In this document: positions 34,810-43,724 of the stretch, one piece after another | Position numbering within the stretch: position 1 is the stretch's first letter | Layout of the letters: every line of letters begins with the position of its first letter | Assembly: GCF_002135375.1 (NCBI RefSeq) | Contig: NZ_NEGH01000012.1 | Coordinates: 1-64,000, forward strand | Length of the DNA stretch: 64,000 nucleotides | From: Acinetobacter sp. ANC 4558 | GTDB lineage: Bacteria; Pseudomonadota; Gammaproteobacteria; Pseudomonadales; Moraxellaceae | Reading direction: 5' to 3' | Translations under genes and position numbers: made by a program | The notes under the pieces: generated by a model | Told to the model about the DNA's origin: nothing | Databases searched by the model: none | The model's input: only the letters and a program-made list of their open reading frames with translations

Positions 34810-35595
34810 TTAAAATGATGAGAAATATTTGTTTTTCCACATAAAAGATTGTTCAGAATGTTGCGAAGGTTTGTATTCTGCTGCCAAAAAACCTTTATAT
34901 GTACTCTGTTTTAACCATGTAAAAATATCGTGAAATGGGATGGAACCAGTATCTGGTTCATGACGACCTAGACAATCTGCAAATTGAATATGTCCAATGT
35001 TATCAATATTACCTTGCAGTGCAGTTAGAATGTTTTCACCCATCATTTGCATGTGATAACAGTCAAATTGTATTTTCAGTGCAGGATGTTGTACCGCTGC
35101 TAAAATATGTTGAGCTTGTGCTATATTTTGAATCAAAAAATGAGGCATATCGATGCCATTGATCATTTCAAATACAGGCTGAAGATTATATTTATCAAAT
35201 AAGGCACTTGCCAATTTTAAATTATCAATCAGCGTATCTAAGCATATTGCATAATCGAGATGACTGGGTTGCTTACCTGCTAGAATATTCACGCTGGGTA
35301 CATGAAGCTGATTTGCATAATGAATTGCTTGTTCGAGGGCGTGTTGAAATTCTTCTCGTTTATCTGGATGACAAGCTAAACCATTTCCACCTTGCATTAA
35401 ATCACCCGCAGGCACATTAATAAGACATAAATGAAGCTGATTTTTTTCTAATTCTTTACGTAATTCTTGAACTTTGAGTTCATATGGGAATTGAATTTCT
35501 ACAGCATTAAAGCCATATTTTTTGGCTAATGCAAATCTTTCAATGAGTGGAACCTCTGTGAAAATCATGGAAAGATTAACAGCTAAACGATACAT
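34810..35595 (-). CDS. hyi: Hydroxypyruvate isomerase
   Basis: A 261-residue TIM-barrel sugar isomerase of the Hyi/OtnI group. It shows MYRLAVNLSMIFTEVPLIERFALAKKYGFNAVEIQFPY, VNILAGK, PVFEMINGIDMPHFL, KIQFDCYHMQMMGEN and IGHIQFADCLGRHEPDTGSI, with the metal-binding Glu, Asp, His and Glu (AAEYKP). It interconverts hydroxypyruvate and tartronate semialdehyde in glyoxylate metabolism. The tartronate semialdehyde reductase-like gene lies 9 bp upstream in the same unit, which fits the pathway; no glyoxylate carboligase gene is in the window. OtnI-type substrates are an alternative. Confidence 0.88.
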   Translation of the reverse strand: MYRLAVNLSMIFTEVPLIERFALAKKYGFNAVEIQFPYELKVQELRKELEKNQLHLCLINVPAGDLMQGGNGLACHPDKREEFQHALEQAIHYANQLHVPSVNILAGKQPSHLDYAICLDTLIDNLKLASALFDKYNLQPVFEMINGIDMPHFLIQNIAQAQHILAAVQHPALKIQFDCYHMQMMGENILTALQGNIDNIGHIQFADCLGRHEPDTGSIPFHDIFTWLKQSTYKGFLAAEYKPSQHSEQSFMWKNKYFSSF

Positions 35596-35604
35596 GATCT
35601 GCCC

Positions 35605-36480
35605 TTATGTGCTTTTTATTTCAACTTGATGAATGATACTTGCTAAATCTGCTTCAGCATAACCATTATCTTGATGAGCATTTAATTGTGTTAAAGCACA
35701 TTTTGCAACAGGAATGGATAAATTGTATTGAGCAGCAAGTTGAATTGCATTGTTCAAATCTTTAGAGAGAGTTTGTACTTTCCATTGCACAGGTTGAAAG
35801 ATATGTGTTGCCATGCGTGGAGTTAAAATCTGGAAAGGTTTAGAATCTGCAAATCCACCTGCCAGTGCAGGTGCGAGTAAGGTTGTATCTACTCCTGCTT
35901 TTTCTGCAAGAGCGACCGCTTCAGCAATCAGTGTACTATTCGCTGCTACAATTAATTGATTACATATTTTAGTTGCTTGTCCTGTACCGCTATCTCCCAT
36001 GCGAGTGACACGTTGCGAGAGTGCGGAATAAATTGGAGCTAAATTTTGAATGATTGTTTGATCACCACCTGCAAAAATCACCAATGTACCATGTTCTGCA
36101 CCTGCTGTTCCCCCTGAGACAGGAGAGTCAATCCATGTGACCTGTTTTACCTTTGCTTTTTCTGCAAGCTCTAACGTTTTATTTACAGATAAGCTTGAAA
36201 AATCAACAATGATTTGTGATGACATTAATTTATTTTCAATCCGTGAAAATACACTTTCTACGGCAGAATCATCAGCAAGACAGGTTAAAATGATGGAGTA
36301 ATGATGAATATCATCAAGGTTTAAAGTGCTAGCACCATGTTCAATCAATGGCTGGCACGCACTAGCAGTTCTGTTCCAGACAGCAACTTGAAATCCTGCA
36401 TTAATAAGCCTTTTACTCATCCGGACACCCATGAGTCCCATCCCTAAAAAAGCGATTTTAGTGTGTTGATCTATTTTCAT
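35605..36480 (-). CDS. 2-hydroxy-3-oxopropionate (tartronate semialdehyde) reductase-like NAD(P) enzyme
   Basis: A 291-residue beta-hydroxyacid dehydrogenase of the GarR/GlxR type. The dinucleotide fold is KIAFLGMGLMGVRMSKRLINAGF, the substrate-binding loop is WIDSPVSGGTAGAEHGTLVIFAGG, and the catalytic lysine is in GDSGTGQATKICNQLIVAAN (K in TKICNQ). It probably reduces tartronate semialdehyde to glycerate, given hyi as its next gene. Other hydroxyacids such as 3-hydroxyisobutyrate are possible for this superfamily. A crotonase gene lies 43 bp upstream on the same strand. Confidence 0.85.
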   Translation of the reverse strand: MKIDQHTKIAFLGMGLMGVRMSKRLINAGFQVAVWNRTASACQPLIEHGASTLNLDDIHHYSIILTCLADDSAVESVFSRIENKLMSSQIIVDFSSLSVNKTLELAEKAKVKQVTWIDSPVSGGTAGAEHGTLVIFAGGDQTIIQNLAPIYSALSQRVTRMGDSGTGQATKICNQLIVAANSTLIAEAVALAEKAGVDTTLLAPALAGGFADSKPFQILTPRMATHIFQPVQWKVQTLSKDLNNAIQLAAQYNLSIPVAKCALTQLNAHQDNGYAEADLASIIHQVEIKST

Positions 36481-36523
36481 CTGCTGTCCTTGCTGTCATA
36501 TTAAATGTTTAAAGTTTTCGGTA

Positions 36524-37312
36524 TTATTTATATTGACGGGCTAAAAACTGTACATCAGGATGCTTGTCTTTTTTTCGAGCCAGTTGGCTATTTTTACCGA
36601 TTAATAACTTGAATTGCCATATTTTTTCTAAACGTAAGGATTTATGAGGATTATGTTCCATGGCATTCAAAACTCGTTTTACTGCGATTAAGGCATCAGG
36701 CGAGCGCTGGATCAGCTCTTCTGCAAGCTGTTGGGCTTTTGTAAATGGAGCGTCATCTAAATGTGTGACTAATCCAACTTCTTTGGCATAAGTCCCTTCG
36801 AAAATACGTGCAGTTAAGCTTAATTCTTTTGCTAAATCTAAGCCAATAATTCCTTTAAGTGATTTGCTTAATCCCATATCTGGCACAAGTCCCCAGCGAC
36901 TTTCCATGATTGACATTTTTGTTTTAGGGTGACTTATACGAATATCAGTAGCTAAAGCCAGTTGCATACCTGCGCCAAAGCAAAAGCCTTCAAGTGCAGC
37001 AATAACAGGGATGGGTAATTCTTGCCAAATTAAAAATGCTTTTTGGAAGAGGCTTTGCCCTGGTTTTAGTAATTCCCAAGTGGCATAAACACGATTTCTA
37101 GGATCGTTGAGATCGGCTAAATCAATGCCTGCACTAAAAACCTGTGCCTCGCCTGTTAAAATGACACAGCGAATATTTCGATCTTTTTTTATTTTTTTTG
37201 CAGTCACAATAAGTTCTTTTAGTAGCGCAAAGCTCATGGCATTACGCTTATCAGGGCGATTCAACCAAACAGTTGCAATACCATTATTTTTTTCTATACG
37301 GATTAAAGTCAT
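36524..37312 (-). CDS. Enoyl-CoA hydratase/isomerase (crotonase) family protein
   Basis: A 262-residue crotonase-fold protein. Visible are NNGIATVWLNRPDKRNAMSFALLKEL, the oxyanion-hole segment VFSAGIDLADLNDP and IAALEGFCFGAGMQLALATDIRIS, then ESRWGLVPDMGLSKSLKGIIG. The second catalytic position here reads MSIMESRWGLVPD, with Glu and Asp available, so it could be a hydratase or a delta-isomerase. ATG 37312 is chosen over an in-frame ATG 37345 because the sequence from there on fits the family. It shares strand and spacing with glxR-hyi, but the pathway is different, so cotranscription is uncertain. Confidence 0.85.
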   Translation of the reverse strand: MTLIRIEKNNGIATVWLNRPDKRNAMSFALLKELIVTAKKIKKDRNIRCVILTGEAQVFSAGIDLADLNDPRNRVYATWELLKPGQSLFQKAFLIWQELPIPVIAALEGFCFGAGMQLALATDIRISHPKTKMSIMESRWGLVPDMGLSKSLKGIIGLDLAKELSLTARIFEGTYAKEVGLVTHLDDAPFTKAQQLAEELIQRSPDALIAVKRVLNAMEHNPHKSLRLEKIWQFKLLIGKNSQLARKKDKHPDVQFLARQYK

Positions 37313-37430
37313 AATCGTCGCTCTTATTTTTACAGTCATGAGCATAACATGTACTGTTGCGCGTGAAATGACACCATAGTCATATAAAAAACGAAAACTA
37401 AGCTTTTGAATATTGATTTTTATTGATTAC

Positions 37431-40250
37431 TTAGTTTGTGACATGGTGATCTAAAATATGCTGTGCGGCATCTTGTACGTGTTGAATGACCGTTTTTAGT
37501 TCATCAAATCGTTGTATTACATTTTGAATAAACAGATCATCAGCCATTTTTCTTTCTTTGCGTAAAGTTGAAACAAAATGCTCGAATGTTCCCGTTGTTT
37601 CTTGTAATAAAGGTGTTCCGACATAACGTGTTGCACCATGTAATCGATGCAATACATGCTCAAGCTGAGGAAAATCTTCAAGCTCAATTAATTGTTCCAT
37701 TTCTTCTAAATCAGAGCTAAAGCTATCGGTAAGCATTTTTAATAAATCTAAGGCTAAATCTTCTTTATTGGCAGCAAGTTGTATACATTGTTGCCAATTT
37801 AAAATATTCGGGTCTAACGCTTCTATCACCGATGATTTCTCTGCAAAATGATTAGTTGTGAAATTTTTATTGGTCCATTGCGTTAAAATTTGAATGATTT
37901 GTTCCATTTGAATAGGTTTAGTGACATAGTCATCCATACCTATTTTGAGAAGTTTCTGCTTTTCATCAGCTAATGCATGTGCAGTGAGTGCAATAATTGG
38001 AATCGGTTTATGGTTCTCCAATGTCGACTCTAAAGAGCGAATGGCACGTGTGGTATCCATACCAGACATTACAGGCATTTGAATATCCATGAAAATCAGA
38101 TCATATGGTGTTTTGTGTTGCTGACTTCGTGCTTGAACAAGATCGAGTGCTTCTTTACCACTTAGAGCTTTGGTTGTGACGATATTTAACTCACCTAACA
38201 GGGCTTCCAGTACGATTAGGTTTGGTAAGTGGTCATCTACAGCCAAAATATGTAAGCCTTTTCCATCAAATTCTTCAGTTTCAGGTTCTTCAAATTGGTG
38301 ATGATTGTTTAGTAAATCAATTAAGGCTGTGCGGCTGAGTGGCTGATAAAGTGGGCGTGCTTTATATTCCAATAACATATCTGGCTCTAACGACATTTGA
38401 TAACCGTAGATTGCAATCTTCCCATCATAACGTGTGCGAATTTCTTTAAGTAACGCTTCGGTATCACCACTATGATCGACGATGAGCCAAGTATCTTGTT
38501 GTTGTTTTGGTAATTGATTTAATCGGCTAAATAAATCTAGAATAGAGACAGATTCATCATGATTGACCTGATAATTTTCTAAATATTGTCTTAAAATACT
38601 GGCAGTTGCTGGATGGGCAATATAGGATAAGACTTGAGTCTGACTGAAGTCGGGATGAATCACCTCTTCATTTTCATTGACTTCAAACTTAGCGGTAAAC
38701 CAAAAAGTTGAGCCTTTATCAGTGGGTGCGCGTTCCTGATTATCTTCAAATCCAATATGCCCAGACATTAAATGAACCAATTGTTTGGAAATGGCTAAAC
38801 CTAAACCAGTACCACCAAATTGGCGAGTAACAGAAGCATCGCCTTGTGAAAAAGATTCAAATAGTTTTTTGCGATCTGTTCCACTGAGTCCAATACCACT
38901 ATCTTGAACGCTAAAATGAATGAGGCATTGTCCAATATCATCGTGCTCAATTCGCGCACGCACAATAATTTCACCATCAGGTGTAAATTTAATGGCATTA
39001 GAAATAAGATTGGTTAAAATTTGTTTAAAGCGAAGTGCATCACCAATGACAAAAATAGGCAAATCATCTGCAAAATAAAATGCCATATCAATGTGTTTTT
39101 GGGCAGCTAAAGGAGAGAGCATGTCCATTACATCATAAATTGCTTCTTCTAAATTAAATGGTGCTGTTTCGAGTTCGAGTTTACCAGCATCAATTTTAGA
39201 AAAGTCTAATACATCATTAATGAGTGCTAGCAAATGTGCAGATGATTTACGAATGGTTTGTAAATATAATTTTTGTTCATTGCTCAAAGTATTTTGACGT
39301 AATAAGAGATGGATAAATCCATCAATACTATTTAACGGTGTTCGTAATTCGTGGCTAATGTTGGCTAAAAAGACCGATTTGGATTGATTGGCAGAAATCG
39401 CTTGGTCGCGTGCTTGGCGATAAGTAATGTTTTGGACTTCTAATGTATCTAAAGTACGACGCAAATCATCTTCTGTTTGTTCCGTATGTTCTTTGAGTTC
39501 TAAAAAACTAAAGTGTAAACGTTTTACCACGTTGGCAATATCACGTTGTAATAGTCTTAATTCCCCAGTGCTATTAATGACCATGTGTTGATCTAAAGTA
39601 TCGACATTTAAACGTTGTAGCTGCATCCGAATTTCGTACATTGGTGCAATCCAACGTCTTGAATAGAAGTTCAGACAAAGCAAAAGTAATAATAACGTTA
39701 ATAATCCTGTTGCCACTAAGACAATCATGACACGATAGCGAGCTAACTGTAGCGGTTGATTATCGAGCTCAATTAATAACCATGCTTGATTGTTACTTTC
39801 ATCTTGAATTGGAAGTCCATAAACATTACTGTCTTTGGATTTAATGGGACCAAAAAAAGAATTATTATGTGTTGGAATTGCAGGCCAAGGTGATTGAGAC
39901 TCAAATCCTGCGCTAATTAAATTTACTTCATTTGAATTGATTAAAGCCGTTCTAAGTAAGCCTTTTTCTTTCATCATGTTTTGCATGAAATTCGTCGGTG
40001 ATTGGAAGAATGTCCAAGGCATTGAACTTAATTGCGTTAGTGCAATTTGAGCAGGAATATCATTTCGCGTAAGAATCGCAATTGCCGTTTGTTTTTGTTG
40101 TGATTTTGCGGCATTTGATGTTTCGGTGAGAACCAGTGCTGCACCCACACAGGCAAGAATAGTAATCGGAACAAAGATTAACGCAATAAGCTGCCCATAG
40201 GCATGGTTGAGATCTAATCTTTTAAATAACTTTTTATTGATATTTGACAT
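37431..40250 (-). CDS. gacS: Hybrid sensor histidine kinase, GacS/BarA type
   Basis: A 939-residue tripartite kinase. There are two membrane helices (about residues 21-42 and 174-194) around a periplasmic domain, then a HAMP linker, HisKA with His300 in LANISHELRTPLNSIDGF, HATPase_c (FKQILTNLISNAIKFTPDGE, DSGIGL, GGTGLGLAISKQLV), a receiver-like middle region without a clear phospho-site, a true receiver with Asp722 in IFMDIQMPVMSGMD, and a C-terminal HPt with His868 in HRLHGATRYVGTP. This domain order matches GacS/BarA, which controls CsrA-binding small RNAs and virulence or metabolism through the GacA/UvrY regulator. The regulator gene is elsewhere. It is divergent from cysM. Confidence 0.93.
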   Translation of the reverse strand: MSNINKKLFKRLDLNHAYGQLIALIFVPITILACVGAALVLTETSNAAKSQQKQTAIAILTRNDIPAQIALTQLSSMPWTFFQSPTNFMQNMMKEKGLLRTALINSNEVNLISAGFESQSPWPAIPTHNNSFFGPIKSKDSNVYGLPIQDESNNQAWLLIELDNQPLQLARYRVMIVLVATGLLTLLLLLLCLNFYSRRWIAPMYEIRMQLQRLNVDTLDQHMVINSTGELRLLQRDIANVVKRLHFSFLELKEHTEQTEDDLRRTLDTLEVQNITYRQARDQAISANQSKSVFLANISHELRTPLNSIDGFIHLLLRQNTLSNEQKLYLQTIRKSSAHLLALINDVLDFSKIDAGKLELETAPFNLEEAIYDVMDMLSPLAAQKHIDMAFYFADDLPIFVIGDALRFKQILTNLISNAIKFTPDGEIIVRARIEHDDIGQCLIHFSVQDSGIGLSGTDRKKLFESFSQGDASVTRQFGGTGLGLAISKQLVHLMSGHIGFEDNQERAPTDKGSTFWFTAKFEVNENEEVIHPDFSQTQVLSYIAHPATASILRQYLENYQVNHDESVSILDLFSRLNQLPKQQQDTWLIVDHSGDTEALLKEIRTRYDGKIAIYGYQMSLEPDMLLEYKARPLYQPLSRTALIDLLNNHHQFEEPETEEFDGKGLHILAVDDHLPNLIVLEALLGELNIVTTKALSGKEALDLVQARSQQHKTPYDLIFMDIQMPVMSGMDTTRAIRSLESTLENHKPIPIIALTAHALADEKQKLLKIGMDDYVTKPIQMEQIIQILTQWTNKNFTTNHFAEKSSVIEALDPNILNWQQCIQLAANKEDLALDLLKMLTDSFSSDLEEMEQLIELEDFPQLEHVLHRLHGATRYVGTPLLQETTGTFEHFVSTLRKERKMADDLFIQNVIQRFDELKTVIQHVQDAAQHILDHHVTN

Positions 40251-40535
40251 AAGTAAAGCAAGCTATTCCTACTATTTTAGAGTGTACCATGCTTTTGATT
40301 TTGCCATAGTGCTTGATTCTATTTTTCTCATTTAATTTATTCTTGATAAAAATTATAAATATAGTGAATTTTAAAGCAGAATTTAAATTGAAATAAAACT
40401 GGTTTCTAAGTGCCGGAAGTGAAAATAGGGATCTTTTGTTGAGTTATTATTGAACACACTTGATAAAAATCAATTCAAAAGGATGCAGAAATTAGGTTTT
40501 TTTCATACAATATGTGCACCTCGATATAGGTACAC

Positions 40536-41465
40536 ATGATGAGTAGCACACCCCTAGATTTTAATGCCGATGAATTTTTGTTAGACCATTTTGTTGGAAA
40601 AACCCCGCTAGTGCGTTTGCAGCGCCTTGCAAATCACACTCAAGCAACGGTATTGGCAAAACTTGAAGGCAATAATCCAGCGGGTTCTGTAAAAGATCGA
40701 CCAGCATATAATATGATTATGCAGGCGGAAAAACGTGGTCAAATTCAGCCAGGCGATACTTTAGTTGAAGCAACGAGTGGTAATACTGGAATTGCATTGG
40801 CTATGGTTGCTGCAATGCGTGGTTATAAAATGACGCTGATTATGCCTGCAGGCTCAAGCCAAGAGCGTAAAGATGCAATGCGTGCCTATGGTGCAGAGCT
40901 GATCGAATCTGAAAACATGGAAGAAGCACGTGATTTAGCACTTCAAATGGAAAAAGATGGTAGAGGTTTTGTTTTAAATCAGTTTGGTAATCCAGATAAT
41001 GTAGAGGCTCATTATCTTACAACTGGACCTGAAATCTGGGAACAAACGGGTGGTAAAATAACGCATTTTGTTAGTGCAATGGGAACCACTGGAACCATTA
41101 TGGGGATTTCTAAATATTTAAAAGAAAAGAATCCAAATATTCAAATTATTGGTTTACAACCTTCTGAAGGGGCGAATATTGCAGGTATTCGTCGGTGGCC
41201 TAAAGAGTATCTTCCGACTATTTTTGATGCTAAACGTGTTGATAATATTATGGATATTCCACAAATTGAAGCAGAAAAGACAGCACGTCGTTTAGCACGT
41301 CAAGAAGGCATTAGTGCGGGTACGTCATCGGGTGGTGCAGTATGGGCTTCTGTTAAAATTGCTGAAGAAAACCCAGATGCTGTCATTGTCTGCATTATTT
41401 GTGATCGCGGAGATCGTTACCTTTCAACGGGTCTCTTTTCTGTGGTAGATTCAGAAGAAAAATAA
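40536..41465 (+). CDS. cysM: Cysteine synthase B
   Basis: A 309-residue PLP enzyme that makes cysteine from O-acetylserine and sulfide or thiosulfate. The PLP lysine is in LEGNNPAGSVKDRPAYNMI, followed by EATSGNTGIALAMVAAMRGYKM, and the phosphate loop in VSAMGTTGTIMGISKYLKE. The SVKDR rather than SVKCR form and the motif near TSGGAVWASVKIA suit the CysM branch. ATG 40536 or 40539 start the protein. It is followed 10 bp later by an exonuclease gene and then rlmD and relA, an order conserved in Acinetobacter and Pseudomonas. Confidence 0.94.
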   Translation: MMSSTPLDFNADEFLLDHFVGKTPLVRLQRLANHTQATVLAKLEGNNPAGSVKDRPAYNMIMQAEKRGQIQPGDTLVEATSGNTGIALAMVAAMRGYKMTLIMPAGSSQERKDAMRAYGAELIESENMEEARDLALQMEKDGRGFVLNQFGNPDNVEAHYLTTGPEIWEQTGGKITHFVSAMGTTGTIMGISKYLKEKNPNIQIIGLQPSEGANIAGIRRWPKEYLPTIFDAKRVDNIMDIPQIEAEKTARRLARQEGISAGTSSGGAVWASVKIAEENPDAVIVCIICDRGDRYLSTGLFSVVDSEEK

Positions 41466-41475
41466 GAGTTATTTT

Positions 41476-42288
41476 ATGCGCTTACCGATTTTAATATTTG
41501 ATATAGAAACCATCACTGATTTGAAGTCAGGTGCGCATTTGCATCAGTTGGATTTGCCTGCTGAAGATCTTGAACAGGCATTGATGAAATTGCGTCGTCA
41601 AGACGCAGGAACAGATTTTCAGCGTATTGCTTTACATGAAATCGTGTGTATTTCAGGTTTATGGATTGATGAACTTGGCGCAATGACATTATTTTCATTT
41701 AGCCAAGAAAATGATAGTGAAGCTGAAATTCTAAGAAAGTTTCTTTCTATTTTTGATAAGCGACATCCAACTTTAGTGAGTTGGAATGGAGCGCAATTTG
41801 ATTTACCCGTCATTTTATTTCGAACCATGTATCATGGACTAGCCGCACCAAGTTTATTTGATCAGGGTGAAATAGATACGCAAAAACGTTATAATAATTA
41901 TCAGAATAGGTATCATCAACGACATATTGATTTGATGGATGTAATGGCCATGTTTAATGGTCGTCATTTTCAAAAATTAGATGATATCGCCCATTTGCTT
42001 GGATTTCCTGGAAAAAGAGGTGAGACGGGCTATCATATTCCAGCATATATTCGAACCAAGCAATGGCTAAAATTAACCAGTTATTGTGAAGGAGATGTAT
42101 TAAATACATGGTTGATTTATATTCGGTGGCAGTTGCTTAAAGGGCAATTAAGTCATGAAGACCATCGATTATGGATACAAAATACCATTAACTATTTAAA
42201 AACACAGCCACAACATACAGACTTCTTGAATGTATGGTCTCAATCTGCCCAAAACACTGCTTTTACAGCATCAGATTTTAATTTTTAA
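41476..42288 (+). CDS. PolB-like 3'-5' exonuclease
   Basis: A 270-residue DEDD-type exonuclease resembling the DNA_pol_B_exo2 family. The first acidic motif is ILIFDIETITD, the second WNGAQFDLPVILFRTM, and the third YCEGDVLNTWLIYIRW (Asp in GD), with HIDLMDVMAMFNGR before it. It lacks any polymerase domain. It would remove 3' nucleotides from DNA or RNA; the natural substrate is unknown. It sits in the cysM-exo-rlmD-relA cluster with short gaps (10 and 14 bp), so cotranscription is likely. Confidence 0.88.
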   Translation: MRLPILIFDIETITDLKSGAHLHQLDLPAEDLEQALMKLRRQDAGTDFQRIALHEIVCISGLWIDELGAMTLFSFSQENDSEAEILRKFLSIFDKRHPTLVSWNGAQFDLPVILFRTMYHGLAAPSLFDQGEIDTQKRYNNYQNRYHQRHIDLMDVMAMFNGRHFQKLDDIAHLLGFPGKRGETGYHIPAYIRTKQWLKLTSYCEGDVLNTWLIYIRWQLLKGQLSHEDHRLWIQNTINYLKTQPQHTDFLNVWSQSAQNTAFTASDFNF

Positions 42289-42302
42289 CACCTTAGGTAT
42301 TC

Positions 42303-43694
42303 ATGAAACATAGAGCCAAGCCTCGTACAACTCAACACGGAACTTATATTTTTATCGTTGAGTCATTATCACACGAGGGACGTGGTATCTCGCACTATGG
42401 AACGCATCCAGATCATCCAGTTGAAAAGCATGGTAAAAAAGTATTTATTTATGGTGCGTTACCGGGTGAAACAGTAAAAGCACGAATTACCAAGGTTGTT
42501 TCAAAATTAGAAGAAGCAGATTGTCTTGAAATTTTAAGTGAACATTCTGCAATTCGAGTAAAACCACAGTGTATACATTATGATCATTGTGGCGGCTGTA
42601 ATATGCAGCATCTGCATGAAGATGAACAAATTCGATTGAAACAAAATGTATTAAAGTCACATTTAGAACATTTTGCAGATGTTATTCCAGAATTTTGGTT
42701 AGAACCATTACGTTCAACACGTGAAGATTATCGTCGAAAAGCGAGAATTGGAGTACGTTATATTCCAAGACAAGATAAACTTGTGGTTGGATTTCGTGAA
42801 AAATCTAGTAATTATTTAACATCGATAGATCAATGTATGATTTTAGATGAAAAGTTTGGCTCAATAACACGGTTAAAGCAATTACTCCAAAGTCTAAAAG
42901 GCAAAGCACACATCGGTCATATAGAATTAGCCATGGGGGGCAATGAATGTGCCTTGGTTGTTAGGCAAACTGCACCTTTATGTCTTGAAGATATAAATCA
43001 GCTGGAACAGTTTGCATTACATAAGCAATGGCAATTGTATTTACAACCTGAAGGTACAGAAAGTCTTAGGCGAATAGATGCAGATGAAAGTATGCGTTTA
43101 CAGTATGTTTTGGGAGCATTTGATCTAAAGTTTAATTTCCATCCCTTCGATTTTACACAAGTTAACTCTACAATTAACCCACAAATGGTTAAAATGGCAT
43201 GTGATTTGCTTGAAATCAAACAAGGTGAACGTATTCTTGATTTGTTTTGTGGTCTAGGAAATTTTTCATTACCTTTAGCTCAATGTGTGGGTTCAACAGG
43301 TTTGGTCATTGCTGTTGAGGGTTCTGAAGAGATGGTTCTGCGTGGCAAGGAAAATGCTGATTTAAATAATTTGAATAATATTCAATTTTATTCACAGGAT
43401 TTAACACAAGATTTTTCACATCATTCATGGGCAAATTTAGGTTTTGACGCGCTTTTGATTGATCCGCCACGCTCAGGTGCTGAGGAGGTAATGGCTTATT
43501 TACCTCAATTTGGTGCGAAGAGAATAGTTTATGTTTCATGTAATCCAGCGACTTTAGCGAGAGATGCTGGAATATTGGTTAAACAAGGTTACCAATTGAA
43601 AAAGGTGGGAATAATGGATATGTTTAAACATACCGCTCACGTGGAATCAATTGCATTGTTTGAACAGGTGAAAGAAAACCTAAGTGGTTTATAA
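42303..43694 (+). CDS. rlmD: 23S rRNA (uracil-1939-C5)-methyltransferase
   Basis: A 463-residue SAM-dependent methyltransferase. It has a TRAM domain at the N-terminus ([18 protein letters not shown]...[19 protein letters not shown]), a cysteine cluster for a 4Fe-4S centre ([15 protein letters not shown] and a later Cys), the SAM site [18 protein letters not shown], and the catalytic cysteine in [14 protein letters not shown]. This is RlmD rather than RlmC or TrmA because of the TRAM and cluster arrangement. It is followed by relA after 30 bp, the same neighbour as in E. coli. Confidence 0.95.
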   Translation: MKHRAKPRTTQHGTYIFIVESLSHEGRGISHYGTHPDHPVEKHGKKVFIYGALPGETVKARITKVVSKLEEADCLEILSEHSAIRVKPQCIHYDHCGGCNMQHLHEDEQIRLKQNVLKSHLEHFADVIPEFWLEPLRSTREDYRRKARIGVRYIPRQDKLVVGFREKSSNYLTSIDQCMILDEKFGSITRLKQLLQSLKGKAHIGHIELAMGGNECALVVRQTAPLCLEDINQLEQFALHKQWQLYLQPEGTESLRRIDADESMRLQYVLGAFDLKFNFHPFDFTQVNSTINPQMVKMACDLLEIKQGERILDLFCGLGNFSLPLAQCVGSTGLVIAVEGSEEMVLRGKENADLNNLNNIQFYSQDLTQDFSHHSWANLGFDALLIDPPRSGAEEVMAYLPQFGAKRIVYVSCNPATLARDAGILVKQGYQLKKVGIMDMFKHTAHVESIALFEQVKENLSGL

Positions 43695-43724
43695 TAATGA
43701 TGTATATAACAATAGGAGATGGGT

